Positions 1 to 8,170 of a DNA stretch of 64,000 nucleotides are shown in pieces (position 1 is the stretch's first letter; every line of letters begins with the position of its first letter). The stretch is taken from positions 1 to 64,000 of the forward strand of contig JBKPNX010000042.1 in NCBI GenBank assembly GCA_046732855.1, read 5' to 3'. This stretch comes from JBKPNX01 sp046732855. GTDB taxonomy: Bacteria; Pseudomonadota; Alphaproteobacteria; Geminicoccales; Geminicoccaceae. Both the position numbers and the translations under genes were made by a program. The notes below the pieces were generated by a model. The model saw only the letters and a program-made list of their open reading frames with translations. It was not told the origin of the DNA and did no database searches.

Positions 1-94
1 ATATCTCTTGCGACAATTGCCTCTTGGTTTCTCTTTGGCGCGACCCAATTTGAGGAATGCGGGTCTTTGGACACCGCGGAGCGAGGAAGAAAAA

Positions 95-442
95 ATGGAT
101 CTCAAAGAGCGCGGCCCGCGGCAACGCCGGTCGTTTGACGATAGCCAGGAACCACGCCGCTCGTTCGGCCCCGGCAGAGAGCCACGCCGTTCATTCGACG
201 ATGGCCGGGAACCACGGCGGGCGTTCGATGACGGCAGGGAGCGGACGGTGCGCTGGCCGCCGGCCTGCCGGCCGGCGCCGGAGCTGCAGCGGGAGATGGA
301 TGCCGCGCTTGCCGAGGTCGGCGTGTCGATCGGCCCGACGCCCGACCGGAGCTATCAACAGCGTCAGCACAAAGCGTTCGAGGTGGTGCGCAAGATCCGC
401 TCCAGATCACCGGATCGCCCGCCCGGGCGCCGTTTCGGCTGA
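95..442 (+). CDS. Arginine-rich repeat protein, hypothetical
   Basis: A 115-residue protein of unknown function. The ATG at 95 lies 4 bases after a purine-rich ribosome-binding site (GAGGAAGA, 83-90), which favours it over an upstream ATG at 8. Residues 11-50 are four consecutive 10-residue repeats of the type RRSFDDGREP. The remainder is Arg/Pro-rich, ends in RPPGRRFG and is probably disordered. No signal peptide or membrane segment is visible. The repeated charge pattern suggests nucleic acid or membrane-surface binding, but that is inference. The gene is convergent with purN. I do not recognise the family; the start codon, repeats and RBS make a real gene likely. Confidence 0.6.
   Translation: MDLKERGPRQRRSFDDSQEPRRSFGPGREPRRSFDDGREPRRAFDDGRERTVRWPPACRPAPELQREMDAALAEVGVSIGPTPDRSYQQRQHKAFEVVRKIRSRSPDRPPGRRFG
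125..244 (+). repeat. Four tandem 30-bp coding repeats
   Basis: Four imperfect 30-bp units encode RRSFDDSQEP, RRSFGPGREP, RRSFDDGREP and RRAFDDGRER inside the first gene. Third-position differences between units, with the peptide kept, suggest the repeat is maintained at protein level. Confidence 0.85.
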
Positions 443-555
443 AGCGTCGGCAGCTCGCCGCCCGGGCGCGTGGTAGCGGCCGAACGGCGGCCTTAGCATC
501 GGACAGCGGCGACTGACTTGTGGCGCTGCGGCTTGGTGATGTCCAGGTCGCAACG

Positions 556-1200
556 TCACTGCGGTTCCGGATTGATCAAGACCGTCGCCGGCGTCTCGGC
601 GCCCGCGATCAGCACGCGCTCGTCCGTCACCCGCGCGCGCCCGGACGCGACCAGCTCCAGCGCCACGGGGTAGCAGCGGTGCTCGGCTTGCAAGACGCGG
701 GCGCCCAACGCGTCGGCCGTGTCCTCGGCCAGTACCGGGACCACGCCCTGAACGATGATCGGTCCCGCGTCCACCTCCGCGCGCACGAAGTGAACCGTGC
801 AGCCGGAAAAGCGCACGCCCGCCGCGAGCGCACGCCGATGGGTGTCCAGTCCGGGAAACGCCGGCAGCAGCGAAGGATGGATGTTGAGCAGCCGGTCGCG
901 CCAGCGCGCGACAAACCAGGCGCCCAGCACCCGCATGAAGCCTGCGAGGCAAACCAGGCCGATGTCATGGGTTTCGAGCATCTCGCTGACGTGACGATCG
1001 AACTCCTCCCGTCGCTTGAACCGGCGATGGTCCACCGTTTCTGCCGGAAGTCCGACCGCCCGCGCGCGCTGCAGCCCGGCCGCGTCCGGACGGCTTGAGA
1101 TCACCAGGCCAATCTCGGCGCTGGCGCCTGGCCGCCTGCATGCGTCAATCAGAGCGGCGAGATTGGAGCCGCGGCCGGAGATGAGGACCGCGGTGCGCAC
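556..1200 (-). CDS. purN: Phosphoribosylglycinamide formyltransferase
   Basis: Transfers a formyl group from 10-formyl-THF to GAR in cytosolic purine biosynthesis. The N-terminus VRTAVLISGRGSNLAALI is the family glycine-rich start. The active-site region NIHPSLLPAFPGLDTHRRAL carries the conserved Asn-His pair, and HFVRAEVDAGPIIVQ follows, with Asp of the catalytic loop. I chose GTG at 1200 because it gives 214 residues, the usual length. An in-frame ATG at 1257 would add 19 basic residues not typical of the family. The gene directly follows purM on the same strand, and the upstream start would overlap purM. Identification is secure; the start is moderately sure. Confidence 0.95.
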   Translation of the reverse strand: MRTAVLISGRGSNLAALIDACRRPGASAEIGLVISSRPDAAGLQRARAVGLPAETVDHRRFKRREEFDRHVSEMLETHDIGLVCLAGFMRVLGAWFVARWRDRLLNIHPSLLPAFPGLDTHRRALAAGVRFSGCTVHFVRAEVDAGPIIVQGVVPVLAEDTADALGARVLQAEHRCYPVALELVASGRARVTDERVLIAGAETPATVLINPEPQ

Positions 1201-1222
1201 GGGCGCGCGGCTCGGCTTCCGC

Positions 1223-2290
1223 TCAAGCACCCGCGATTTCGACCCGCGCCGGCCCATCGCCGGGCGCCAAGTCGCCCAGGCGGTAGACCGTCTCGCCGCG
1301 CTCGCTCAGCTGGCGCGTGACCGCATCGACCTGTGCGGCGTCCACCACCGCGACCATGCCGATGCCGCAATTGAACACCCGCAGCATCTCTGCCGGACTG
1401 ACCTGCCCGGCCTCGTGCAGCCAGCGGAACAGCGGCGGAGCGCGCCAGCTGGCGGGGTCGATGCGGGCGACCACGCCGTCCGGCAGCACCCGCGGCACGT
1501 TTTCGATGAGCCCGCCGCCCGTGATGTGCGCGAGCGCCTTGATCACCTCTTGATCGAACAGATCGAGCAGGCTGCGCACGTAGATGCGGGTCGGTACGAG
1601 CAGGGCCGATGCCACCGTCTCACCGGGCGCGAAGGGCGCCGGATCGCCGAGGAACAGATTTTGTTGGCGCAGCACCTGACGGATCAAAGTGAAGCCGTTG
1701 GCGTGCGCGCCGCTCGAGGCAAGGCCCAGAAGCGCGTCGCCGGGTTTGACGTCGTGCCGCGGCAGACGCCGGCTCCGCTCGACCGCACCGACCGCGAACC
1801 CGGCGAGATCGTAGTCGCCCGGACGGTAGTGCTCCGGCATCTCGGCGGTCTCGCCGCCGATCAGGGCGCAGCCGGCCTGCCGGCAGCCCTCGACGATACC
1901 TTCGATCACTTCGCGGGCGGTCGCCGGATCGAGCTTGCTCGTCGCCAGATAATCCAGAAAGAACAGCGGCTGCGCGCCGTGCACCAAAAGATCGTTGACG
2001 CACATGGCGACGAGATCGATGCCGGTGACTTGGTGGCACCCGCAGCGGGCGGTCAGCTGCACCTTGGTGCCGACGCCATCGGTTGCGGCGACCAGGATGG
2101 GGTCCTGGACTCCGGCCTCCGCCAGATCAAAGAAGCCCGCGAACCCCTTGAGCTCCGGACTGGCGCCGGCGCGGGCGGTCGAGCGCACCAGCGGACGAAT
2201 CGCGCGCACGAACGCCTGCCCGGCATCGATGTCAACCCCGGCGCTTTGGTAACGGCCCGGGTCCAGCGCGTCTCGCTTCTCTTGTGTCAT
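1223..2290 (-). CDS. purM: Phosphoribosylformylglycinamidine cyclo-ligase (AIR synthetase)
   Basis: Converts FGAM to AIR with ATP in de novo purine synthesis. Family signatures are GFAGFFDLAEAG near the N-terminus, ILVAATDGVGTKVQLT, and the GGETAEMPEHY loop. The glycine-rich ITGGGLIENVPRVLP segment sits towards the C-terminus. I place the start at ATG 2290 (MTQEKRDALDPGRYQSAGVD), giving 355 residues, close to the usual 345. An upstream ATG at 2341 adds an unconserved stretch and would reach into the divergent promoter. It forms a two-gene operon with purN downstream. The DUF2066 gene is divergent, 61 bp away. Confidence 0.96.
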   Translation of the reverse strand: MTQEKRDALDPGRYQSAGVDIDAGQAFVRAIRPLVRSTARAGASPELKGFAGFFDLAEAGVQDPILVAATDGVGTKVQLTARCGCHQVTGIDLVAMCVNDLLVHGAQPLFFLDYLATSKLDPATAREVIEGIVEGCRQAGCALIGGETAEMPEHYRPGDYDLAGFAVGAVERSRRLPRHDVKPGDALLGLASSGAHANGFTLIRQVLRQQNLFLGDPAPFAPGETVASALLVPTRIYVRSLLDLFDQEVIKALAHITGGGLIENVPRVLPDGVVARIDPASWRAPPLFRWLHEAGQVSPAEMLRVFNCGIGMVAVVDAAQVDAVTRQLSERGETVYRLGDLAPGDGPARVEIAGA

Positions 2291-2351
2291 GGCCGCCGGC
2301 GTGGCTACTGTGGCGTTCGAGGCGAGCGGATGGCGCCCCAACTTAGGCGAT

Positions 2352-3524
2352 ATGGATCGCTTTGCAATGGCTCACTCCCGAGTGGTGATCGCCCTCGCGC
2401 TTGTCGCCGTGCTCGCGTGGTTGCCGCTGTCAGCGAGCCGCGCCCAGGATACGGCCAACCTGTTCCAGGTGAGCCGGATCCCGGTCGACGCGTCTGCTTC
2501 CGACGCCGTCGCGGCGCGCGAACAGGCGCTGGTGCAGGGCCAGATCGAAGGCCTGCGCCGTCTGTTCCGCCGCCTGGTGCCAGCCGATGCGTACGGCCGG
2601 CTGCCGGTAGTGGGCCCGGCCGAAATCGAGCGCTACGTGCAGAACTTCGAGATCGCCGAGGAGCAGGTCTCGAGCAATCGCTATCTCGCCCAGCTCACGG
2701 TGGGCTATCAGCCGGACGCGGTGCGCGAGCTGCTGCAGGCCCAAGGGCTCAGCTATGCCGAAAGGGTATCGGAGCCGGTCGTGGTCGTGCCGGTATATCG
2801 GACGGGCGAAGGCGCGCAATTGTGGCCCGAAAACAACCCATGGTGGCAGGCATGGGCCGAGCATCTGGATTCCGAGCGCCTCCTCCGCCTGGTTCTGCCG
2901 CTGGGCGACCTGCAGGACATGGCCATGGTGACGCCCGACCGGGCCATGGCCGGCGACACCGAGGGACTGGCCGCGCTCGGCCAGCGCTATGGCAGCAACG
3001 AGGTGCTGGTGGTGGTCGCCACGCCACGCGGCGGCGCCGCGACCGGCGCTGCTACGGCGCCGCCTGCGCTCGAGCTCGAAATGCGGCGGGGCGGAGTCGA
3101 GCAGACAAATGCCCCCGAGACGTTCGTCGCGGCTCCGGGGCAAACGCTGGACGACCTGATGGCAGAGGCGGTCGTCGGTATCCAGGACAGCTTGGACGAG
3201 GAGTGGAAGAGCGCCAATCTCTTGCGCTACGACCAGCGCGCGGTCATGGTGGTGGACATACCGATCGTTCAGTTGTCGGACTGGGTGGAGATTAATCGTG
3301 GACTCGATGGCCTTACCGAGGTGACGGACGTCCAGATTGCGATGTTCGCCAGGGACAAGGTGCGCGCCCAGATTAGTTATATAGGCGATCAGGTCCGCCT
3401 CGAGGAGGCGCTGGGGCGGATCGGCTTGGCGCTATCGCGAGAAGGAGAATCATGGCGGTTGCTACCCACGGGCGCAAGGCGCAGCCCAGGCGAACCGGCG
3501 AGCGTGACGTCGACATCGTCCTGA
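2352..3524 (+). CDS. DUF2066 domain-containing secreted protein
   Basis: A 390-residue protein with an N-terminal signal peptide (hydrophobic VVIALALVAVLAWLPL followed by SASRA, likely cleavage near residue 31), so probably periplasmic or envelope-associated. The DUF2066 region starts with the EQALVQGQIEGLRRLFRRLV helix. I start at ATG 2352 because an upstream in-frame ATG at 2289 lies inside the purM 5' end and lacks a signal sequence. The 3' end overlaps the next gene by 73 bp, implying translational coupling. DUF2066 proteins sit beside this phosphatidyltransferase and transporter in many alphaproteobacteria; their function is not established. Confidence 0.85.
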   Translation: MDRFAMAHSRVVIALALVAVLAWLPLSASRAQDTANLFQVSRIPVDASASDAVAAREQALVQGQIEGLRRLFRRLVPADAYGRLPVVGPAEIERYVQNFEIAEEQVSSNRYLAQLTVGYQPDAVRELLQAQGLSYAERVSEPVVVVPVYRTGEGAQLWPENNPWWQAWAEHLDSERLLRLVLPLGDLQDMAMVTPDRAMAGDTEGLAALGQRYGSNEVLVVVATPRGGAATGAATAPPALELEMRRGGVEQTNAPETFVAAPGQTLDDLMAEAVVGIQDSLDEEWKSANLLRYDQRAVMVVDIPIVQLSDWVEINRGLDGLTEVTDVQIAMFARDKVRAQISYIGDQVRLEEALGRIGLALSREGESWRLLPTGARRSPGEPASVTSTSS

Positions 3525-4078
3525 GCCGCTCACCCGTCAACCTCGCCAATCTGATCACCGTCGGCCGCCTCCTGATGGTGGCGCCCCTGGTATGGCTGAT
3601 CGTCACCGAACGGCTGCAGGCAGCCTTCTGGCTGTTTCTTGCGGCGGCGCTGTCCGATGCGATCGATGGATTCGTCGCCAAGCGCTTCAATGCCAAGACC
3701 ACTCTCGGCTCCTATCTCGACCCGCTGGCCGACAAGGTCCTGCTCGACGGCATCTACGTTGCCTTGGCCATGGGCGAGTGGCTGCCGGTCTGGCTGGTCG
3801 CCCTGGTGATCGGACGCGATCTGCTGATCGTCTGCGGCGTCGCGCTGATCCGTCGGCGCCATCGCATGTTCCGCCCCAAACCCCTCTTGATCGGTAAGAT
3901 CAATACCTTTGCGCAAGTTCTACTGGCAGCTTGCGCTCTTGGCCACGTCGGTGGCTGGGTCGACTTGGCTGCCACGGTCGAGGTCCTGATCGTCGTCGTG
4001 GCGCTCACGACCCTGCTGTCCGGCGCCGGTTATGCAGGGCAGGCGGTGCGCTCGATCAGATCGGAGCAGACTTCTTGA
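3452..4078 (+). CDS. CDP-alcohol phosphatidyltransferase family protein
   Basis: An integral membrane enzyme expected to transfer a phosphatidyl group from CDP-diacylglycerol to an alcohol (PgsA/cardiolipin-synthase-like). The signature D-x2-D-G-x2-A-x-R is seen as SDAIDGFVAKR, followed by GSYLDPLADK, supplying the four conserved aspartates; the usual Arg after Ala is displaced by Lys-Arg. About five hydrophobic segments follow. The ATG at 3452 has a strong AAGGAG site 5-6 bases upstream, although it lies 73 bp inside the preceding gene. The stop overlaps the TTG start of the transporter (TTGA). The exact alcohol substrate cannot be told from sequence. Confidence 0.9.
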   Translation: MAVATHGRKAQPRRTGERDVDIVLSRSPVNLANLITVGRLLMVAPLVWLIVTERLQAAFWLFLAAALSDAIDGFVAKRFNAKTTLGSYLDPLADKVLLDGIYVALAMGEWLPVWLVALVIGRDLLIVCGVALIRRRHRMFRPKPLLIGKINTFAQVLLAACALGHVGGWVDLAATVEVLIVVVALTTLLSGAGYAGQAVRSIRSEQTS

Positions 4079-5151
4079 AGCAAGGCGTACGGCTCGCTCT
4101 GATCGGGCTGGTGCCGCTTTTCGTCCTTCTGATCTGCCTGTACGTGTTCCGCCCCATCCTGCTGCCCTTTCTGGTCGGCCTGGGCGGGGCTTATCTGCTC
4201 GATCCCGCGGCCGACCGGCTGCAACGCGTCGGTCTAGGCCGCACCAGCGCCACGATCGTCATCTCGGTCGGCTTCTTCCTCGCGCTGGTGCTCGTGCTGG
4301 TGCTGCTGCTGCCGATTCTGTTGACCCAGGCGGCGGAGCTGGCCAGGGCGTTGCCGGATTATCTGGAGGGCTTGCGTGAACGCCTGCTGCCGCGCCTCAG
4401 CGGTATCGCGAGCTGGGCGTCGGCCGAGCTGGACGTCTCCGCGGAAGGGCTGCTCAAGCAGTACTGGACCCAGGCAATGGAGGTCCTGATCAACGCGATC
4501 ACCGGCCTGCTCCAGTCGGGCGTCGCCCTGCTCAACATCGTGTCGCTGCTGTTCATCACACCGGTCGTTACCTTTTACATGCTGCGCGACTGGGACCGCA
4601 TGGTGGCGCGCGTCGCCGGGCACGTGCCGCCCGACTACATGCCAGCCGTACGCCGTCTCGCGGCGGAGATCGACGAGGTCCTCGCCGGCTTCATTCGCGG
4701 TCAGGGCATGGTGTGCATGTTTCTCGCGCTGTTCTATGCGTTCGGCCTGTGGCTGGTCGGCCTGAAATACGGCATGATCATAGGGCTGCTCACCGGGTTC
4801 TTCTCATTCATTCCCTACCTCGGCATGGCGATCGGCGCCTGCGTCGGTCTCGCCGTCGCCGCATTCCAGTTCCAGGATCTGGTCAGGGTAGCATTGGTGG
4901 CCGGGGTGTTCGCGCTCGGCCAGTTCATCGAAGGCAACCTGATCTCGCCACGCGTGGTCGGCGACCGAATCCACCTGCATCCGGTGTGGATCATCTTCGC
5001 CGTGCTCGCCGGAACCGTGCTGTTCGGCTTCCTTGGCACGCTGCTCGCGGTGCCGGTGGCCGGGGTGCTCGGCGTGCTGATCCGCTTCGCGCTCGCCCAG
5101 TACAAAGCGAGCCGGCTGTACCGTGTGCCGATGCCAGTGAAGCGCGGGTGA
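4075..5151 (+). CDS. AI-2E family transporter / PerM-like permease
   Basis: A 358-residue polytopic membrane protein. It opens with a long hydrophobic region (VPLFVLLICLYVFRPILLPF). The family-typical VVTFYMLRDWDRM and GQFIEGNLISPRVVGDRI motifs are present, with the usual cluster of membrane segments. I propose a TTG start at 4075, overlapping the previous stop as TTGA and preceded by GGAG at 8 bases. A longer reading from 3931 would merely read through the previous gene. The 3' end overlaps hdaA by one base (TGATG). Substrate is unknown: members include the AI-2 exporter TqsA and Na+/H+ antiporters. Confidence 0.9.
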   Translation: MKQGVRLALIGLVPLFVLLICLYVFRPILLPFLVGLGGAYLLDPAADRLQRVGLGRTSATIVISVGFFLALVLVLVLLLPILLTQAAELARALPDYLEGLRERLLPRLSGIASWASAELDVSAEGLLKQYWTQAMEVLINAITGLLQSGVALLNIVSLLFITPVVTFYMLRDWDRMVARVAGHVPPDYMPAVRRLAAEIDEVLAGFIRGQGMVCMFLALFYAFGLWLVGLKYGMIIGLLTGFFSFIPYLGMAIGACVGLAVAAFQFQDLVRVALVAGVFALGQFIEGNLISPRVVGDRIHLHPVWIIFAVLAGTVLFGFLGTLLAVPVAGVLGVLIRFALAQYKASRLYRVPMPVKRG

Positions 5152-5816
5152 TGGGCGAACAGCTGCGGCTCGATTTCGCGCACACGCCGGCAAGCGGCGC
5201 CGAGGATTTCATGCCGGGCTTGTCCAATCGTGAGGCGCTGGCCTGGCTGGCGCGATGGCCGGACTGGCCGGAATCCGCCCTGGTCGTGCATGGCCCGCCC
5301 GGTTGCGGCAAGAGCCATCTGGCGCGCATCTGGCTGAGCCGCTCCGGCGGCGGTTGGCTGACCCGCGGGGCGCTTGCGACGGCGGATCCGGATGCGCACC
5401 ATACCTGGGTCCTGGACCACGCAGAGCCGGTCGCCGACGAGAAGGCTCTCTTGTCCTTCTACAACCGCCTGCGCGAGCGCGGCGGCTACCTGCTCCTCAC
5501 CGCGCGCCGGCCGGTCGGCGCCTGGGCGCTGCGGTTGCCGGATCTGGCATCGCGCCTGCGGGCGGCGCCGGCTGTCGCGATCGGGCCGCCCGACGACGTT
5601 TTGCTCGGCGCCGTCCTGCTCAAGCTGTTCGCTGATCGGCAGCTGGTCGTGCCCGAGGCGCTGATCGAATATCTGGTCCGCCACATGGAACGCTCGTTCG
5701 ATGCCGCGCAGGCGATGGTCGCCGGCCTCGATGCGGCATCGCTGCGCCAGGGGCGCCCGATCACGGTCGCGCTCGCGCATGCGCTTTTGGCACGGATGGA
5801 ATCAGCACAGACCTGA
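5151..5816 (+). CDS. hdaA: DnaA regulatory inactivator HdaA
   Basis: A 221-residue DnaA-related AAA+ protein without the DNA-binding domain. Walker A is HGPPGCGKSH around residues 42-51. The N-terminal QLRLDF resembles the beta-clamp-binding hexapeptide of Hda proteins. In Caulobacter, HdaA with the loaded clamp promotes ATP hydrolysis by DnaA and limits initiation; the same role is inferred here. A sensor-II-like helix (MERSFDAAQAMVAGLD) lies near the C-terminus. The ATG shares one base with the preceding stop. A downstream ppk, common in other alphaproteobacteria, is replaced here by an SDR gene. Confidence 0.88.
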   Translation: MGEQLRLDFAHTPASGAEDFMPGLSNREALAWLARWPDWPESALVVHGPPGCGKSHLARIWLSRSGGGWLTRGALATADPDAHHTWVLDHAEPVADEKALLSFYNRLRERGGYLLLTARRPVGAWALRLPDLASRLRAAPAVAIGPPDDVLLGAVLLKLFADRQLVVPEALIEYLVRHMERSFDAAQAMVAGLDAASLRQGRPITVALAHALLARMESAQT

Positions 5817-5828
5817 GGGAGGAAATCC

Positions 5829-6608
5829 ATGGACCTGGGCATCGCCGGCAAGACGGCGCTCGTGTGCGCCGCAAGCAAGGGTCTCGGGCGGGGGTGCGCG
5901 CTCGCGCTGGCCAAAAACGGCGTCGCGGTGACGATCACCGCGCGCAGCGAAGACACGCTGGAGGCAGCCGCCGATGAGATCGCCCGAGCGACGGGCGGCA
6001 AGGTCACCGCCGTGGCCGGCGACATCACAACGGGGGACGGCCGGGCCGCGGCGCTCGCCGCCTGTCCTGAGCCCGACATCCTGGTCAACAACGCCGGCGG
6101 GCCGCCGCCCGGCGACTTCCGCGAGTGGGACGAGGAGGACTGGCTGCGCGCGTGCAACGCCAACATGATCACGGCGATCATGCTGATCAAGGCGACCGTC
6201 GACGGCATGATCGCGCGCAGGTTCGGACGCATCGTCAACATCACCTCGAGCTCGGTCAAGGCACCGATCCCGCAACTCGGCCTGTCGAATGGCGCGCGCG
6301 CCGGGCTGACCGGGTTCGTCGCCGGGATCGCGCGCCAGACGGTCGAGCACAACGTCACCATCAACAATATTCTGCCCGGGCGCTTCGCGACCGACCGGTT
6401 GCGCGCCGGAATGGCCTTTGCCGCGCAGAAAGCGGGCCGGCCGGCCGCCGAGGTCGAGGCCGAAGCGCGCGCCCAGGTCCCGGCCAAGCGGTTCGGCACG
6501 CCCGAGGAGTTCGGTGAGCTGTGCGCCTTCATCTGCAGCGCCCAGGCGAGCTACATCACCGGCCAGAACTTTCTGATCGACGGCGGGCTCTACCCGGGAA
6601 CCTACTGA
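5829..6608 (+). CDS. Atypical SDR family oxidoreductase (Tyr/Lys replaced)
   Basis: A 259-residue Rossmann-fold protein with a cofactor loop AASKGLGRG (residues 14-22) and NNAG (87-90). The usual catalytic Tyr-x3-Lys is missing. The aligned region reads LGLSNGARAG, so Ser153 and Arg157 occupy the Tyr and Lys positions, while the catalytic Ser (NITSSSVK) is kept. A subfamily of SDRs annotated as 3-oxoacyl-ACP reductases shares this LSN-x2-R pattern; its chemistry is not settled. A strong GGGAGGAAA site sits 6-7 bases before ATG 5829. It lies 12 bp after hdaA and may be co-transcribed. Confidence 0.85.
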   Translation: MDLGIAGKTALVCAASKGLGRGCALALAKNGVAVTITARSEDTLEAAADEIARATGGKVTAVAGDITTGDGRAAALAACPEPDILVNNAGGPPPGDFREWDEEDWLRACNANMITAIMLIKATVDGMIARRFGRIVNITSSSVKAPIPQLGLSNGARAGLTGFVAGIARQTVEHNVTINNILPGRFATDRLRAGMAFAAQKAGRPAAEVEAEARAQVPAKRFGTPEEFGELCAFICSAQASYITGQNFLIDGGLYPGTY

Positions 6609-6714
6609 CCGGCAGGACGTGCGCCGCGCATGCAGCCAAGCTCGCCCGCCCTTCGGCGGCGTCGCTTCGGCAGTTGGCGGGGTCGGCGCCGCTCGCTTCG
6701 GTATCGCGCACCTT

Positions 6715-6748
6715 CAAGAAGGACACGTCGCTGCACGGCGCCTTCTTG
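6715..6748. promoter_or_regulatory. Inverted repeat upstream of the MT-A70 gene
   Basis: CAAGAAGG at 6715-6722 is repeated as its reverse complement CCTTCTTG at 6741-6748, with an 18-base spacer, about 50 bp before the methyltransferase start. It could be an operator, or a weak hairpin ending the upstream SDR transcript. No T-run follows. Confidence 0.3.
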
Positions 6749-6796
6749 CGCCGCTCAAGCCTGATAGACCAAGGACCGATATCGGGAGCTCGAACG

Positions 6797-7429
6797 ATGA
6801 ATGCACCGCCGCAGGCTGGCCGGTACCGGGTGATCTATGCCGACCCGCCGTGGCAATTCGCCACCTACTCGGACAAGGGCAAGGGACGCAGCGCCGAGGC
6901 TCACTACGACTGCTTGTCGCTCGATGAGATCAAGGCGTTCCCGGTGGCGACATGGGCGGCGGCAGATGCTGTGCTGCTGGTCTGGGCGACGGATCCGCTG
7001 CTGCCGCGGGCGCTCGAGGTGATCGAGGCGTGGGGCTTCACGTACAAGACCGTCGGCTTTTACTGGGTCAAGCTGAACAGGTCGATGGCAGGGCGGCTGT
7101 CGCGCGAATGGCCGCTGCTTGCCGAGCGCGATTTCTTCACCGGCCTCGGATTTTGGACCCGCGCCAATCCCGAGCCGTGCCTCTTGGCCACGCGTGGCCA
7201 GCCCAAGCGCAGCGCCGGCGACGTGCAGAAGCTGCTGATCGCGCCGCGGCGCGAGCACTCGCGCAAGCCGGAAGAGACCTATGCGCGGATCGAGCGGCTG
7301 CTGCCCGGGCCTTATCTCGAGCTGTTCGCCCGGCAGAGTCGGCCCGCCTGGGATGGCTTCGGCGATCAGGACGGCCTGTTCGATCGCGGCCCGGTGCTCA
7401 CGCGCCGCCGTCCTTCACGCGGGTCCTGA
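6797..7429 (+). CDS. MT-A70 family (N6-adenine) methyltransferase
   Basis: A 210-residue methyltransferase with the catalytic DPPW motif at residues 16-19 (IYADPPW) and the family segment ADAVLLVWATDPLLP. FWTRANPEPCLLATRG and the C-terminal APRREHSRKPEETY are also characteristic. MT-A70 enzymes methylate adenine N6 in DNA or RNA; bacterial members are often phage- or island-borne orphans. No restriction partner is next to it. I start at ATG 6797, where the conserved RYRVIYADPPW begins after about 10 residues; the open frame continues upstream to 6521 but overlaps the SDR gene. Target sequence and nucleic acid cannot be told. Confidence 0.88.
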   Translation: MNAPPQAGRYRVIYADPPWQFATYSDKGKGRSAEAHYDCLSLDEIKAFPVATWAAADAVLLVWATDPLLPRALEVIEAWGFTYKTVGFYWVKLNRSMAGRLSREWPLLAERDFFTGLGFWTRANPEPCLLATRGQPKRSAGDVQKLLIAPRREHSRKPEETYARIERLLPGPYLELFARQSRPAWDGFGDQDGLFDRGPVLTRRRPSRGS

Positions 7430-7581
7430 GCGGCTGCGGCGAGCCCCGGGGAATCGATTTTGCCCTGGCCGAGTACGCGCCGGCACCCCATAGGATGATT
7501 TTCTAACCCTATTGCCGATTGTCGAGCCGCGCCGGAAGTCTTAACATTCGGTTAAGTTGCGGTGGAGGCATTGGCACGCCC

Positions 7582-8157
7582 ATGGACGGGGAACGCTACG
7601 TCGGTGAGAGGCGTGCGCTTCGCCACTTCCTGCAGGAGCTGCGCCCGCTGGTGAGCGCCGAGCTGGGCCTGGATGCGGTACTCGGCTACCGCATCGACCG
7701 GGCGCTCCGCTCCGGGGACCTGCCCGCGCTGCGCGCGGCGCGCGAGATGTTTCACAACCAGCCCGAAGACCTCAAGCGCCGCCTGATGCGCGGCATCTTC
7801 GAAGCGCCAGGGCCGCGCAGGCCGTCCAAGCGCGAGCTGCTCGAGCAGTACAACGACCAGGAGCCCGAGCCGTTCGTGCGCTTCGACGCTTACCCGGCGG
7901 CGCGTTCCGACGACCTCGGGCTCTCGGTCGAGCTCGAGCATGAGCTGTCCGACGACGTGCCGGTGCGCGTGCTGATCAGCCCGGGTACGCTGCCGGGCAG
8001 CGCCGCCCAGGCCCTGCGCTACATCGCCGATCGGATCGAGGGCGATCGGCGCCTGCTGTCGGCGCGCCACTGGCACGCGCGGGCGCACCACCGCGCCGCA
8101 GCCGGTGATCGCACGGCGGATGAAGTCAGCCCCAGCGATCACGTCGATCAGGCCTGA
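7582..8157 (+). CDS. Conserved hypothetical protein
   Basis: A 191-residue soluble protein I cannot assign. The N-terminal half is helical and charged (ALRHFLQELRPLVSAELGL), with a mid-protein KRELLEQYNDQEPEPFVRFD. No signal peptide or membrane segment is visible. The ATG at 7582 is preceded by GGAGG about 13 bases upstream. An earlier ATG at 7519 would add a serine/arginine-rich leader. It ends 13 bp before the lipoprotein start, so the two could share a transcript. Codon use looks like its neighbours. Function unknown. Confidence 0.6.
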   Translation: MDGERYVGERRALRHFLQELRPLVSAELGLDAVLGYRIDRALRSGDLPALRAAREMFHNQPEDLKRRLMRGIFEAPGPRRPSKRELLEQYNDQEPEPFVRFDAYPAARSDDLGLSVELEHELSDDVPVRVLISPGTLPGSAAQALRYIADRIEGDRRLLSARHWHARAHHRAAAGDRTADEVSPSDHVDQA

Positions 8158-8170
8158 TCGGTACGCCCCC

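Noticed and set aside
1016..3295. 759-codon plus-strand ORF across purM and DUF2066
   Set aside because: Antisense and out-of-frame reading of purM and DUF2066; composition is Arg/Ala/Gly-rich without any family motif.
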